Source: Mesaphorura yosii
Taxonomy: Eukaryota > Arthropoda > Collembola > Poduromorpha > Tullbergiidae
Assembly (NCBI GenBank): GCA_009869945.1
Contig: WIXG01000034.1
Coordinates: 186,001-250,000, forward strand
Length of the DNA stretch: 64,000 nt
Direction of reading: 5' to 3'
The position numbers were made by a program, and so were the translations under genes. The notes under the pieces are model-generated. The model was given only the letters and a program-made list of their open reading frames with translations, did no database searches and had not been told where the DNA came from. This document shows positions 15,770-29,392 of this stretch, piece after piece (the first letter of the stretch is position 1; each line of letters starts with the position of its first letter).

Positions 15770-16170
15770 CTTGGGGAAGATGAAAGAAAGAAGGAGCTAT
15801 ACAAGAAAGAAGTATAACAAAAGAAGAGGCAAAAAAGTAATCTCACATTTACACAAAACTTGGGTCTCGACGAAGAGCAGACCACCAGACTCAGACGAGT
15901 GACTCGAGTTCCCTTTTTCAAGTCATTTCCATTTTCATTTCCTCCTCCTGAAGACGACGCGACACGATGAGGAAGCAGGCAGGCAGACTGAATGAAAGAA
16001 AGTAAAGAAAATAGATCTGGCGTTGGAGGAGATGCGTCGGGTTGCGGGTGCACAAAGACGACTCGGCGGCGCAGGGATCCTTCCATTCCAAAATGATGAA
16101 AATGCAAGAAGAAAGGAGGATGAAATCAAGAAGATGATGAAGAAAGACGAAGACGAGACGAGGAAAAAGA
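15770..16170. repeat. Purine-rich (GA/GAA/GATGAA) tracts
   Basis: The plus strand is strongly biased to A and G, with runs of GAAAGAAAG, GAAGATGATGAAG and GAAGACGAGACGAG type in two blocks (about 15770-15840 and 16100-16170). The minus strand translates as Ser/Phe/Leu-rich open frames, as a pyrimidine tract would. I read this as simple-sequence DNA inside intergenic or intronic sequence, not as a gene. Confidence 0.6.
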
Positions 16171-17577
16171 GAAGATGAAGGGAAATAACGCTTTCACTCA
16201 TCTTCCAAGTTAATCTTTGCAACTCTACAGTCGGCTCGGCATTTTGTATCGTTTGCTTACTGCGCGATGATATGACTAAACAAAATTTCGACAATCAAGT
16301 CAAATACTCGAGACGAGCAGTTCTGGAAACTCGTTTCTTTCATCTCTGACTTGAAAGAGAAACCAATTTGGAAGATTTCACAGATTGATTAGAGGTCAAG
16401 TAACTGACTGCTGGGATCTGGAAAGAAAGTCAACAGACCGTCATTTTTTGAAGCCTCGCTAAAAGACATCCAGATTTCGAGCACCCAGCTTTCATTTGAC
16501 TTTTCGACTGCTCATTCTTGACATTCCTTTTTCAATGAACCCCAGTGGAACTTTATTGACGACCCTTTTGTCGTCGAGTCTTCAAGTGACGCCTGGTATT
16601 CATTCTGAAGTTTACTGATGGCCCTTGAACACATAATTTTGAATAGTTCTAACTACAATTATGTTAATTGCCTGCTCCAAAATTAAGATTTGTAGAAGAG
16701 AAGACCTGGCTGGCCTTCTAAAACAATAGTGCAAAGTTATTTTGCTCAAATTCTTGACGTTCTTGAGTGCGGTACGCGAAAACGAAGACAAACTGACTGA
16801 CATGTTAACAAAAGGTATCATGACAACTTCTTGTGAGTCAAGTACCAGGATGTAAGACGCACGGCAAGAACTTGACGACGCGGAGGCACATGCACTTGCA
16901 TGTTGTATTATGCAAATTGTTTTGTTTCGGGCTCTCCTTTGTCAAGTTGACTTTCTCTCACTGCTTCGTCGTTGTCGTATTTCGTGCTTATCATGCTCTT
17001 TGTCCTGCCGTCAACAAGTTGTCAACTTCTACCAACTTTCTGACTACCAACTGCTGTCCTCTGTTTTCCGAAGGCACTTAGTCATCTCATAAGTTTGGCT
17101 CTATTGAAATATAAAATTGTTTATTAACAGTGTAAAATATTTCTACCAAGTTAATTAACAAAACTGCTCGTTTATTTGGCCAAGTGTTTAAAAGCACATG
17201 CAGCCTTTGGCACGATAAATAAGTCACCAGTTGACCAGTTGATATGTGCCTTCTGCTCTTTCTTCCTTATCAAGAATTTACAGTTTTGTTGGTGGACAAG
17301 AAGAAGTATCTGCGAGTCAGTAATTTGTCGAACAAATTTACGTAGTCTCATATTTTTAAGCCTGGAAGCCCGCTGTGCTGGTTAATTGATTTCTTATAAC
17401 CAGTTTCTCCTCATTTCCTCGGTCTCGTAAATAATGAAATTCATCCCGGCTCTTGTTTACAGAAGTTATTTATGGAACCTAATTAGCATTACGTAATTGC
17501 CATTGTGAGGCTGTCTGTGCTGTGCTTCGAAATTGTACGACGTGAGTTAAATTTGTGTATGTTTTTCTGTTTTTCAG

Positions 17578-20500
17578 TCCACTGTGAAGAACATTTATCC
17601 TCGGAGCATTACGTGCATGGGGAGAGGCCTCGGTTCCTGACTCGGGGTGAGACGATGCGTGCAGTCATCGGTGATACCGTCGTCCTTCCATGCCAGGCTG
17701 AACATCTCGGTGAGTTGCATCTCGGCATTGATTTGTGATTAGCTTGGACTTGTTTGGTTGGCACACTTCGTCATGTGTAAGCTCACGCCGCGCGCGCGAA
17801 TCTCATTTCACCGGAAATAAACTCACTAGACGGGCGTCTGCAACTTCCTCGTCTTCTTTTGGCAATTTGCGCGACATTTTATATCTCCTCAACACAGTTT
17901 ATAAATTGAATTTTTACTGCCAAAGTTTCTTTTCTCTCAGCAATATTTAGTTAGACTCCATCAAAATAGCTTCTTCGTAGGAAGATGAGGAAAGATGTGT
18001 TCGCATTTGTACTATTTTGCCTCTTTCCAATTTGAGTTGTCTTATTATTGCTATTGCTTGGAAACTGAAAGGGTGAAAATAACAAGGGACCAGGAAGTAT
18101 TTCAGTTTTACGTTCAGCATTCCAAAATAGGAAGTGGCAATAGAAATGTTGTCATATGCAATTGCTTTCTGAAAAGTAAGGACAAGCCGCATGCGAAGGA
18201 AGAAATTCACAAATATTTGCTATTCGCGTTCTGAGACAATTCCCGGAATATATTCAGTCCCTTTAGCAGGTTTATCGTTGAAGCCTCAAATTAGCCGAGG
18301 CTGAACTGAGGACCCTCCCAAAGCATTAAAGATTTTACGATTATTATCCGTCTCAGTTAGTATGCGGCTATTTCCACTTCCAGTCTCGGCGATTGCCAAA
18401 ATGCGAGTGAGTTTTTAGGTTTAAACTTATTGCATTCTTGACCATGGATTGTGGATGTTTGCCAAATCGCAGTCGCATACCGCCTGTAGTCTACAGCAGC
18501 AACAATTGTCTTGTGTCTTGCCAATTCAGCTGCTAATAACTCGTGCTATTCTCTGCTGCAGGCCCGTATGCAATTTTATGGAAACGCGGAAACTCCGTGC
18601 TAACTGCACGAGAGATGAAGATCATCATTGAGCCCAGAATCACGCTAGTCAACGGATTCAACCTCCAAATTAGAAAAGTGCGACCGCAGGATGGTGGCGA
18701 TTACATCTGCCAAGTGAGCACACAGGACACCATGGAACAAGTTCACACGCTGGAGATTCTGGGTAAGTTCCACTCTTCTTTTTCATGCCGTCTCCAAAGG
18801 GGAAGTATTTAGGCAATGAGCGCAGCTAATAAAATGCACGTTTAAATGAAATCATAATTCATATTTGATGCGAATGCGATGCACATTCAGAGCATAAATT
18901 AATCCGCTGCTCACAAGTGAAATGTGAAAACGGACGGCTTGGCGTTCGCGTTGTATTTGTCTCGAGGATCTTATTAAATGCTGGAAAAGAGTCACAAATA
19001 CAAATACGAGGTTATAAAACCAGTAAGGACGAAGGAGCCAGCAGCAACTTAAATGATGGTAGCACGGGAATAAAGAAAACAGCGAAAGTCGTAATTTATG
19101 GCTGTTGAGGTCTTTCTCTTCGCATAAACTTTCTCTTAAGGCAGAGGCAGGAATTCCGTATTCAAGAGGAGGGCCAGCTCATTGTAGGTGAGTCGAGAAG
19201 AAATTAGAGCTACGAGTTTTAAAAACCGAGACCACAAGAATTTAAACCGCGGCCGCGTGAGTTGGCATCTTGTACTTCAAGGCAAAAATTATTAGACGAA
19301 GGTGGGAGAGCATTTTAGATCGAAATTATTTATTGCACACTTGGCTCTCGCCTACCACAGCCAGCCATTCAGCTTTTCTCAGCGAAACTCAAATTCCACA
19401 TCAGCATCGAGCAAAGAGTTTAAAGCGCGTTACATTTTAAAAATATGCTACCAGTGCAGAAATCAATGGATTGAACAGATTTAAACTGGGACCTGCAACT
19501 AGCCTGCCTGCTTGCTGTGTGTTGTGATCGTGACGCGGCGTGGTGGCAAATGGTCTCCTGGCCATTTGAAAGCTCAGTTTAATAACGCACACTTCCAATT
19601 TGAGTATAAATCATTTTTATTATGCTGACGCCGAAGCTGAGTCGTGCTCGCAGTCGTGCCCAGTCAGGAACTGATACATTAAATGGGCTTAACACATGAA
19701 ATACGTGAATTGCGAATCTGATACCTGATGATTAATTTTAACGAGCGTCCACTGTGGGCCGTACCATGGCCATGATCATGGATATTGAATGTCATTGTCG
19801 CGTCGTTGAGCGTGGGGAATGAGCTCTTAACATTTCAAGTGTTAATTGAAATGCTAAAGAGACATGGAAATGGTGTGATTGATCCAAACCATGTCAAACG
19901 CACTTTAAAGCGGCAGGGTCATAAATCTTGCGATTGGTCACGCACGGGAGATGTACTGGGTCGTTGTTCATTCATCACAACGCGGTTCTCCCTCATTATA
20001 ATAAGCCATGCGACAGAAGTCTTGCCGATCCAATTGACAGTCATCGCTGATTGTTGTTAATGGTCATATATCTCCATAAAGTAAGTAATGAATGATCCAT
20101 GCCATGAATAATGCGAGCATAAAAATTGAATTCTTGAACAAACTCTTTCACATGCCGCATGCTGCCAGTTGCCTTTTGCGTTTCGCTGAACTGCACTGCA
20201 CGCTCGGCCTCAACGCTACCGCGCTCGTTTGTTCATGCAGCAGCAATCATTTATGAATGAATAATATGAATAGTTAAAGCACTCAAGTGTGGAAAATGAC
20301 AATTTGTGATTTGAAATGGGTTATGCCTGTGTACATTAAATTTTTTACCCTTCATCCGTGAACGCGAACCGTGAGCAATGTGCATGAGGCATGGGTTGGC
20401 TTGGCTTTGGACACGAGTGGAGTGTCGTGCAGTACAGAAGTTCACTGGATAAAAGTACGCGTATGCATCCGTAATAATAATGGAACATAAAAAAGGTTGT

Positions 20501-23500
20501 ACTCTTTTATAATAAAACGAGCTAAAAGAATGGGCAAGGAGCATGGATTTTTTATTTTGCATGGATTTCGTCTCGGTACTTCGGTTTTGAAGTCACTCTC
20601 GGTTTTTTGGCCATTGTACAGCTTGAGTTGATGCAGAAACCAAGCTCCAATGCCCCATGTACCATTAAATAAAACATTACGCTGCATTTATTCCATGCGC
20701 CTATTTGTTTTGCCAAGTGAAAGTTTGTTTTTGCGTTTACACCATAGGCAATGAATGACTTCAGAATCAGAAATAATGAATACAAAGAAGAGCGAGCAAG
20801 AAAAATGCCATTGGCGAAACATCATTAGGCCGCATGCAAAATGATGATAAATGATTGTCTTTCACGTTCGAACAGTTTCACCCTAGCTCTAATTTGTTCT
20901 TTGATTCGAATCCGCTTTTCATCTCTCATACATAAGTTCATTATTTTTCTTATTCGGTTTTATCACGACCCGAACTGATTCATGAATCATGATCATTTTC
21001 GGCTCTTTCAATTCAGTTCATTCGATGGGACTTAATCTCTGCTGGCTTAATTGTATTAAGACGGGCGGCGTGATTAAAATTTTGATGTCAATGTTTGCCG
21101 TGGCGGAAATTCGTGCTTCGATTAAGATTTTTATGAAATTGTGATGTCATTTCTTAGCATTCCATATTCCATTCTGATTTTAGAGTCCTCGCGTCCTGAC
21201 GAAATTGATTTTCCGATTCTCCCTACTTCATGCGATGGCCTGAAGTGAGAATTTTCTGCATTTCTGATGACACTCATCATTTTTCCAATTTTGACAGAAT
21301 TGGGTTACAACAGGAGCCGCGAGGAGCAGAGGACTTTTATCATGAATAATGCAATAATATTTTCATCTGTTCAGTGGAAACACCTCAGGTTCCTTGTGAT
21401 GTGATCGGTTTGCCGTTTGCAATTTCATGGAATATTTCTTCGTAGATTGTGGAATATGATTATCACCTTATACAATAAAATGCCGAAATCATAGAAAAAT
21501 GCAATATTTTTCGGTTTCTCAGCGTCTCATTTCCTGGATCCAAATATTCAATTTATTTCTGTACACAAGCGAGAGAAATTCGATTTTCAGACGCAGACGT
21601 TCAGCTGTTCTCACTGAATTTAATTCTCGCAGATGACAGATAAGATATGATGGGTCGGTCGGTCGTTGTTGTGCGGTTCAGGTTCACTTGTTATGCATTT
21701 CCATTAAATCTAGTGGTTATTGAATTCCTGCTCGAGGTGATGTGCGATTTGCTGAAGGTGTTGGCGCAGCAGATTGACAAATGTGATGCGCTACAAGGCG
21801 TCAAATCTTAACCACCGAAGGCATTGGAGACCTACGTGTGTGTTTGACCAGAAGCATTTGGTTCTATAGTTTTGCAATATGACGTGATGTTCTAATTTTG
21901 TTGCTCTCAATTGCAGTCCCACCAAGCGTGCGAAGCGAAGCTCACAATGGCCAGGTGGTTATCAACAAAGGCGACTCCGTCAACCTGCAGTGTCGTGGAA
22001 GTGGAAACCCGGTTCCAACTATTCGGTGGACGAGAAAGGTAAGGTCGATGCCCGAAGATTAGGTCTACTTTGACAAGACGTTGGCATTATGCTGGGAGTC
22101 GAACGTTTAAAGCGAATCTTTCATGCATTTTGTCTACTCTTGGCAGAATAACTTGAACCTTCCGAATGGAGAGCAATTTGTCGAGGGAAATTCGTACAAC
22201 ATTCAGAAAGCTGACCGACACCAAGGTGGTACCTACATTTGCACCGCCAGCAATGGCGTAGGAACACCCGCTGCCGCCACCATTGAAGTGAAGATTCACT
22301 GTAAGTTTCCGTCCGTTCAGTCCATCATCAGCTGATTGTGTGTTTCTTCGAAGTTGATTTCATTGTTTTCATCTGCAGATCCACCAGAGATTTATGTAGA
22401 GAGAGCTTGGATTCATTCTGGTGAAGGATTTGAGGCGGAATTAGCGTGTTCGGTGCACGCTGATCCACCAGCTACGGTAAGTACATTGAAATGGTCCTTG
22501 CTGGCGGTAAGGTAAGGCGGTAGAGGCGAGACTGGGGTGTAAGCCAAATGAATAGGAAATACAAAGAATTCACACAGGAAGTAATATTGTGTGAATTATG
22601 CCACACTTTGCTTCGTCTCAAGGTTAGCTGTGTAAGAAAAAATACACGTTGAAGTCGATAAAGTCATTATTCAATGAAATGGGGAGAAAGCATTTCTAGA
22701 TTGCTTTGCCTCGCAGTTTCTCATTCCCAACTTTCCATTTCTGGTGTTGTTTTACTGTTCTTAACAGTTATAAAATGTAGTTTATTGTAATAACTTGACT
22801 AAAGTGATATTTGTAAGAGAAAAAGGGAAAATTGATTTTCTTTTAAAAAAGAAATGAAACAACCCAGACAGCCATGGAGGCGTTTTCACTGGTAATAAAT
22901 AAAGCGATGGAAGAATGGTGCTTTTTTCAATTTTTCTTTTATATGCTCTTTCATTCAATTTAAGCACACTTGGGTCGGTGATTTCATTCTTTAAAACAGC
23001 AACACAACCTCGTTTGTTAATGTCAAGAAACAGGCCGCGTGTTCGTGCATTTCCGAACTTACTCATTCGATGTCGAGTTTCTCAAGGCTTGTTAATTTCA
23101 CAGGTGCGCTGGTATCGCGACACAATGCTGTTGGACACAACCGATCGACGACTTGTGGAAGAACGCGGATCGCGTCATTCTCTCATCATCCGCAAAGTTC
23201 AGGCATCCGATTTCGGGAATTATTCTTGTGAAGCAGACAACAAGCTTGGACGGGTTAAGAAACACATGGAACTTTCAGGTAAATGTGGAACTAATTTTCT
23301 GAACAAGACAAATTAAAACAAGTTGCATATATGTGCTCAAGAGTTTCATTGACAAGGTGAAAAATGTGATTGCATTTAATATTCACAGGCAAACCTAATC
23401 GAGCTGTGTTTCGAAGTGATCCGAACGGACGAATGCGAGATACATTCAACATTTCATGGATCGTTGAAAGCTTTTCACCAGTGACTGAACATCGTCTCCT

Positions 23501-24243
23501 TTACCGAAAAGCTCATGTATGATATGCTTTCTGTTTCTGTTGTCTTTGCCTTGAAAGAGATTGCATGCATCATTTATGTGCTGGGCGATATTTCCAAGTT
23601 CGTTGAGTGCTCTCTTCAATTGACATTATTTGTTATTGCAGTACAACGAAACCCATGACATACCAGGAGAGTGGAATAACGTTATAATTCCTGGAGTGGT
23701 TCTTCCTGGCTCCGACTCGCTGTACTACCCACATCAGGGGAATTTATTGACATCCATGCCCAGGACTAGTCCATCAGCAGCTGCGTCGTCAGCCACAATT
23801 ATTCATGAGAAGGCATACTTTCTTACGAACCTTGAACCCGAGGCGGAGTACGAAGCACAAGCGTTGACGAAAAACAGATACGGATGGGCACAGCCATCGG
23901 AGCTTTTCTCCTTCCACACACGAAGAACAGGTACGCAGGATCGAATTCGAAGTAGGCGAAAAGAAGTACAGTGCAGTAGAAACTAGAAAGAGAAAGAAAG
24001 TCTTTAATTTGGAACTTTCACTTTACAGATCGCTATCCATTCGAGTCATCTCCGCAGCATGATATGTCAGATCAAGAGATGCGTGATTTGGGCATGACAG
24101 CTGCATCGTCACTTGCCATTTCAATTCGTCCAGCACTGCTACACCTCAGTACAGCAAACTGCTTGACAATTTTCTTAGTCATACTTTTCTACGCCCTCCC
24201 TTTCTATTTCCTAAGTTGTAATAATAGCATTCGTGTGCACTAA
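17578..24243 (+). CDS. klg: Klingon-like immunoglobulin-superfamily adhesion protein (5' incomplete)
   Basis: Nine exons: 17578-17709, 18562-18762, 21917-22038, 22147-22300, 22379-22476, 23104-23278, 23389-23516, 23642-23930, 24029-24243. They encode three Ig domains followed by one fibronectin type III domain. Each Ig has its cysteine pair: LPC/YIC, LQC/YIC and LAC/YSC, with typical DGGDY, HQGGTY and DFGNY turns before the second Cys. Recognisable stretches are RPRFLTRGETMRAVIGDTVV, NPVPTIRWTRK and LIIRKVQASDFGNYSC, in the order found in Drosophila klingon. The C-terminus ends in a hydrophobic segment with a very short tail, consistent with the GPI anchor known for klingon, though a transmembrane end is possible. 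Klingon acts in homophilic adhesion, photoreceptor fate and memory in flies. The first exon shown starts in mid-codon, so the signal-peptide exon is missing from this model; intron 2 is large (3.15 kb). Lachesin or amalgam relatives are less likely because of the FNIII domain. Confidence 0.9.
18763..21916 (+). other. Large intron of the klingon-like gene
   Basis: This 3.15 kb GT-AG intron separates the exons for Ig domain 1 and Ig domain 2, while most of the later introns are about 80-130 bases (one is about 630). I see no coding exon or RNA gene in it. Its size relative to its neighbours makes it a candidate for regulatory elements. Confidence 0.65.
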
Positions 24244-27200
24244 AATTAAGTTTGCTAGATAATCAGTAGCTAAGATTTTCTACCACCCACTCGAAATAGG
24301 CTGGAAAAGACAAAGCGTATTCAGAGACAAACCAATAATTTTTGAGCTTCAATTTATCTATAAAATAGCAAATATTTATGCGAATGAGAATTCAGAATTA
24401 CGAACAGCGCTGAGCCGGAATTAATTCACCAGTCTCATTCTCATGTCATCGTCTTCTGCTACAAAGCGAATCTCGTTGACGTTAACTGTAAGTGTAAATA
24501 GCAATAGCAATACTTCTAACCTAGTTGTATTTGTATAGCTGTAAGCTTTGCCGCGTTTGGGATTGCATGGTTGTGCCATTAAGTAAATGCGTGCGAAAGT
24601 AATTGCGTGTAAGGCGGACTTTATGTCTTTGTGTGCCTTTCCACAGTTTCTTATTTCAGTCTGTAAATCTTTCCCGTTTTGTCTTCGAGAGTTGTGCTTT
24701 CATGAGCGTTTCGTGGATGTAATTAAAGTGACACTTTTCTACCGCTGCGGTAACAATAAGAGTCCTGCGTAACTTGCTGTGTGTTGGACTTATTGGATGC
24801 CAGATTATGTGAAGAAACTCAATTAGTCAGAATGTAAATATTTAGAGCAAGAATAGGGCTAGAATCTGTAGTAAATCTTAACTTAAGGGCAGGATTACAT
24901 TTGTAATCAACTACTAGACGATATTATTGGAGTTGGTCTATGTTTAATGGTATTGCAATTTTAGTGGCTAGACGAGTGTACTTTTGTCCGTTGTAAGATT
25001 TTATTTATTGGCGACATCTGAAAATTGCTATTAATTCTGGGGCAAGCTTTAGAACTGTACAGAATCACCTCTTTCACTGTAAAGCTATATTTTTCAGTCT
25101 CGTAGAACTGAAATTGGATTAGATTTAGTATAGGTTTTGAGCATTGAATTGTGTTGTAAGCTTTCACGTTAGGAGAAATCTCGAAATAAAAATTTACTGA
25201 ACTTGCCATCAGAAAACCGTTGCATTTTAAAATCATTCTAAACTATATGAGTCACTCATTCATGCGTCGCGAATTCATGCTGAGTTTGGCCACAGGCGCT
25301 TGTTTACCATTCAAACTGCGGGGCACAAGCAGACGAAATCTCCTCGGCCCGAGTTTCAGTGCCGCCCCTGAGCATTTAGTGCTTAATCCAATTAACACTT
25401 GCGCCTGCCTGAGTTAATTTCGCTTCCGCGTATGTGGAGCGACGATCCAGTTGGTGTACAAACGAGTTTGTTTGCATTCAGTGAAGCGATTGCGCTAATC
25501 TTCGGCGCGCTGCGCTGCTTTGCGAATGCGCCTGCGTGCACGACGATTCAATAATTATTGCACTGAAGCTAAAGTGTCAACACGAAATTTCTGCTGGGCA
25601 GTTCCAAAATACAAATCTGACGGTCCGAAGTGAAATTTAGAATCATCGAGTTGTCGAGTGAATTGCAACTTCCATTCGACAGACGCGACCAGAGTCCCGG
25701 AACCCTTTTCAACTATAATTGAACTTGTTGTAATGCAAATTGAACGTGCAATCTCTAATTGACAGTTTGTGTTAAAAAGAGAAGAGAAAAGAGAAGGGTA
25801 GCCAAATGCCAGATATGCCGACGCCGACAATAACAATATTCTATCCCCTTGCCTTCCCTTGTCTGGTGACATTGTTCAGCTTGTTCAGTATTCAATTCAA
25901 TGTCATATCTGTTCGGTACTGTGCAGTCGCGTAGCGATGTGCCTGTGAGACGGGAGATTTGGACTTGCCCTGCGCAGTATTCTTGTACAATGTTCACTTG
26001 AGTGAACTTTCGCATCCTATTATGGAATGAATTAAATAGTTATTATGGTTCATCTGAAGTCTAAAGGATAATAATAGAATTCAAAGTGAAAGGCTGCATG
26101 AATAGAAAAGGAAGAATCCACAAATGACAAAAGCGACGGATTTCGGGTCGGTAATGAAAAAGGGTTAACCCATATTTACATAAATTCAAATTCGGATAAT
26201 TCCTGCATTGGATGACTGTGAATGTGATGATTGTTGTCAACTGTCGCTCAGCTCACAATCATGCATGTGCCATTGTCACATTGTCAGCTTCTCATCGTAC
26301 CCGATCATGGAAGAGCTATTGAACAGCATCAGAACAACTGTCGGTTAGCAGCAGCGGGTCAGTTTCTCAAGTTTCTCGAACGTGTGCGTCGGGTTAAAAT
26401 GAAGTTCATCACTTTGCAAAATATTGATTCTAAGTTTCATGTAATATTAACCCACTTTATTCTGATCGAAAGCTTTCACCAGTCCAGTCCGCTGGTGAAA
26501 GATTAACTTTGGGAATGGCTACGCGAAATGTAATTCATGAATTTTTGATTTCTATGAGTTTCTTCACCTCGTATTCTTCGCGCATGCTTCTGGATTAACT
26601 ACAAACACCGGCAGTCCACTGCGAAGAGCTAGGACCATGGTATTGGACTCTTTTCTCCTAACAGCTCCCTGGGCCTGAACGCCTTGGCTGCATCAATACA
26701 ATCCTGTATTAACATGTCTTCAGTGTGCTTACGGATTCGTTCATGTCTGTGTCTCTTAAGCGTTAAGTAGGTGTGCTTAAGCGTTAAACAGCCGAAACAA
26801 ATGCGACGACTGCTTCATATGGCTGCTGGTTTTAAGATGGTTTGGTTTAAGATATGGTCATATGGTTTTAAAATGTGCTCAGGTTATTCATCGCTTGAAA
26901 TGGCGTATAAGATGTATTGATTTGAATTTCGGACGAATCCACGAGTCCTTTTCCATTAGTATATTTTCTCGGAGCTGGGGATTGGACGCTCTTTCCGGTT
27001 AGCAAGCCTTTACTGACAGCCACTGATGTAATTTCCAGGTAGCATCAATCGACATGTTAAGGATGATAAAGATCATACACATAATTGAGCAAGAGTGCAA
27101 TGCATTGCATTCATTGCTGGCGGCTAAGATTAAAAAGTGGAGTGGAAATTCTAAATCGCTAGCAGTGGCTACGGCGTGCAGCAAGCCTTATTTCAAGCAT

Positions 27201-29300
27201 TGGATGATTGAATCCAATTCCTGTGGATTACAAAACATCGCTTTTCCATTTAGCGTGGTTGTGAACCGATCCGCGGTGAATTGTGGATCCTGATCCGCAA
27301 GTTGCATCGCTGGCAGAGTGCGAGTGCAGTGCTCCTCCAGGATGACTATGAGATTAATTTTGTGCTGGAATGGCTGCTTGCTTTCGCGTGCTCGCGTCGC
27401 ACTTCTTCCTCATCTTTACGCTACTCACCCCGATGTCATGCAAAAAGCTTGCAGAAAAGTGCGTACGCCTTGCCCTGGAGTCGCAAACCTGAAACGAGCT
27501 GAGACCTTCAATTTATGAAGACTTTGAGAAAGTGGCGGCATTCATTGTTCGCCGTTCGTGAATCATGACCCTGGCTCTGATTCAGGCTCTGGAAACTCTG
27601 GATTCTCTTCATGTTTAATATAATTATTATTTTTTCTGCTTACGACTGCGGAAATCGTTATAAAACACTTGTCATCATTTTTCTTTTTAAAATTTTGAAG
27701 GAAACTGCTTACTGGGCATAAAAATGAGTCATTGATGATTATCTCATCTACTTTCCCAATTCTTCAGAAGTACAAGCTTCCAATCTCGATCCTGGCTTTC
27801 ACTATTCAAGGTTTTAGATTTAAGATGAAGTGCATTTTTCTCATAATAGAAACTAATTTCGCGGGTTCACAGTCCGCACGTGCTGTAATGAATCCACTTT
27901 TAATGGTTTTGTACGCCAGAACCGTGGTAGAAATTCAGACTTCGAATCAATCTGCCTTTCATTACATTGTGGATTGGATTGGAAAGAGTCCACGGAAGTT
28001 CATCCTCGACAAAAAACGCGTAGCGTAGAGATGCTTAGAGAACGCACAATTGACAGAAGAAGAGATGAAGTACCGCATGCATAACACAAACCTTTTACAG
28101 CGAAGAAAAGAGTTCATTTTCAAACGTTATTGTAAAACTCATTCAAGCATTTTAGCAAGTTCAGCACTATTATTGCTTTTCTTGGCCTCGCTTTCTCTTT
28201 CAGTTCCTTTCTCCCGTCGTGGAGCAGTTTACATCGTATTTCGCGTATTTTGAGGATCTTTATTGAAAAAAGAGGAAGTTACAAGATGAGGGTGAGAGGA
28301 AGCGTTTTTCTTATGTATACAACCACTCACGGCTCACCGTTCATGGCTGGCAACTGGCATGGCAAGCAATCGACGTCACAGGAAATCAACTAAGGCTAAA
28401 GTGCCCTGAGAACTTTACCGGGCTAGCGACCAGGATCGCATCATTATTCTGACATTCCATAACACGAACTCGAACTCAACTCGCATTGCGACATAAAATA
28501 AGTACGTAATAATTTCTCACATTTTTAATTTAAAGAAATCTGAACTTTTACGAATTATCCCGAATTTTTACGAGCTAAGAAGTTTCAGGACGGAGTCAAC
28601 GCCAGCGCCAGCAGATGATAACGATAAAGTCTTTTCTTGAATTGCCAGCGAACAATTTGCTTTCTGGATACTGGTGCTAGGCGTCTGTAACAATTGTGCG
28701 CCGCCGCTTTATCGGCTGGCCACGCCATTTTCATTACTGGGTCATCGGGTTCGGAGTTTAAACCAATCGCAATTCTGCAAACGATAATCTAAGTCAGCGT
28801 CAGAAGCAGCCGTTTCGCCATTCTGTTATGGTTGAATTAGATGCTGGCGAAGACGACGGTCAACCATTCAGTTCAAGTGTTATTGCTTCAAGAATGCGAA
28901 TTCCAGCTCGTAAAATATTATCGCTCCAATTTTTTCGGCAATAAAAATTCGGCAGAAAGTTTAGCACTTCTTGGACACATTGTTGCCATAATTCGATTGC
29001 TACTGAAGTTTTTTTGAATTGCACGAAAGTAAACAAACGGTGGACCAACCGTCTCACGCGTTTTCATTTGAAGTCAATCGCATTTTGCCCCACCTGAAAA
29101 ATACTCTACGCATTTGCATCTTCCGTTTCTTCAGTAATTTTAATTCACCGAACGGTGACCCTTGCCAATATGTACGAAAATTATTTACTGTGCGGCTGCA
29201 CGCGTGCCCGTGGTGTGATGGTACACATTTGCACTGGGAGCATGTGGACCGGTCTTCAGATGAGGCAGTACCAGTTTTATACAACTCTTTTTTATTGTAT
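24244..29300. other. Gene-free stretch between the klingon-like gene and the tRNA gene
   Basis: The first few hundred bases are presumably the 3' untranslated region of the klingon-like gene. In the rest only short, mutually overlapping open frames occur, none with exon-like borders or a recognisable product. No mobile element or clear repeat was seen. Confidence 0.55.
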
Positions 29301-29386
29301 GGTTCCGTAGTCTAGTGGTTATGACGCCTGCTTTACATCGCAGGTAAACTCGCAGGAGGTCCCCGGTTCGATCCCGGGCGGAACCA
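29301..29386 (+). tRNA. tRNA-Val (anticodon TAC) with a 13-base intron
   Basis: All cloverleaf arms can be drawn. The acceptor GGTTCCG (29301-29307) pairs with CGGAACC (29379-29385) before discriminator A. The D arm closes GTC/GAC, the T arm CCCGG/CCGGG encloses TTCGATC, and the anticodon stem is CCTGC (29327-29331) with GCAGG (29352-29356). The anticodon is TAC at 29334-29336. The intron, 29338-29350, lies at the canonical place one base 3' of the anticodon. Its GTAAA (29344-29348) is complementary to the anticodon-loop TTTAC (29332-29336), the anticodon-intron pairing usual for eukaryotic tRNA introns. Without the intron the tRNA is 73 bases and closely resembles animal tRNA-Val(UAC). A T7 run at 29393-29399 is the Pol III terminator; the A and B boxes are internal. 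Confidence 0.95.
29338..29350 (+). other. tRNA intron
   Basis: Thirteen bases between tRNA positions 37 and 38. It starts with TCGCAGG, and the same seven bases recur at 29350-29356 spanning the intron/3' exon border, so the 3' strand of the anticodon stem (GCAGG) is present twice, 12 bases apart. Confidence 0.85.
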
Positions 29387-29392
29387 GGAATG

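Larger units (their letters stand above)
1..17577. other. Long gene-free stretch upstream of the klingon-like exons
   Basis: I found no exon series with convincing splice sites and no recognisable protein in these 17.5 kb. Open frames here are short, overlap each other on both strands and resemble nothing I know. The stretch contains imperfect CTG/TGCTG-like words, a short GCATG repeat near 6927 and purine-rich tracts near 15770-16170. Because the next exon downstream begins in mid-codon, part of this DNA is probably 5' intron or upstream control region of the klingon-like gene, and the missing signal-peptide exon may lie in it or left of the window. Confidence 0.6.

Noticed and set aside
15595-16294. 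Ser/Phe/Leu-rich open frames of 119 and 170 residues on the minus strand
   Set aside because: They mirror purine-rich simple sequence on the plus strand and look hydrophobic only for that reason.
17505-17577. Possible signal-peptide start directly before the first klingon-like exon
   Set aside because: The frame starts at GTG, and a good TTTTCAG acceptor at 17577 shows this is intron.
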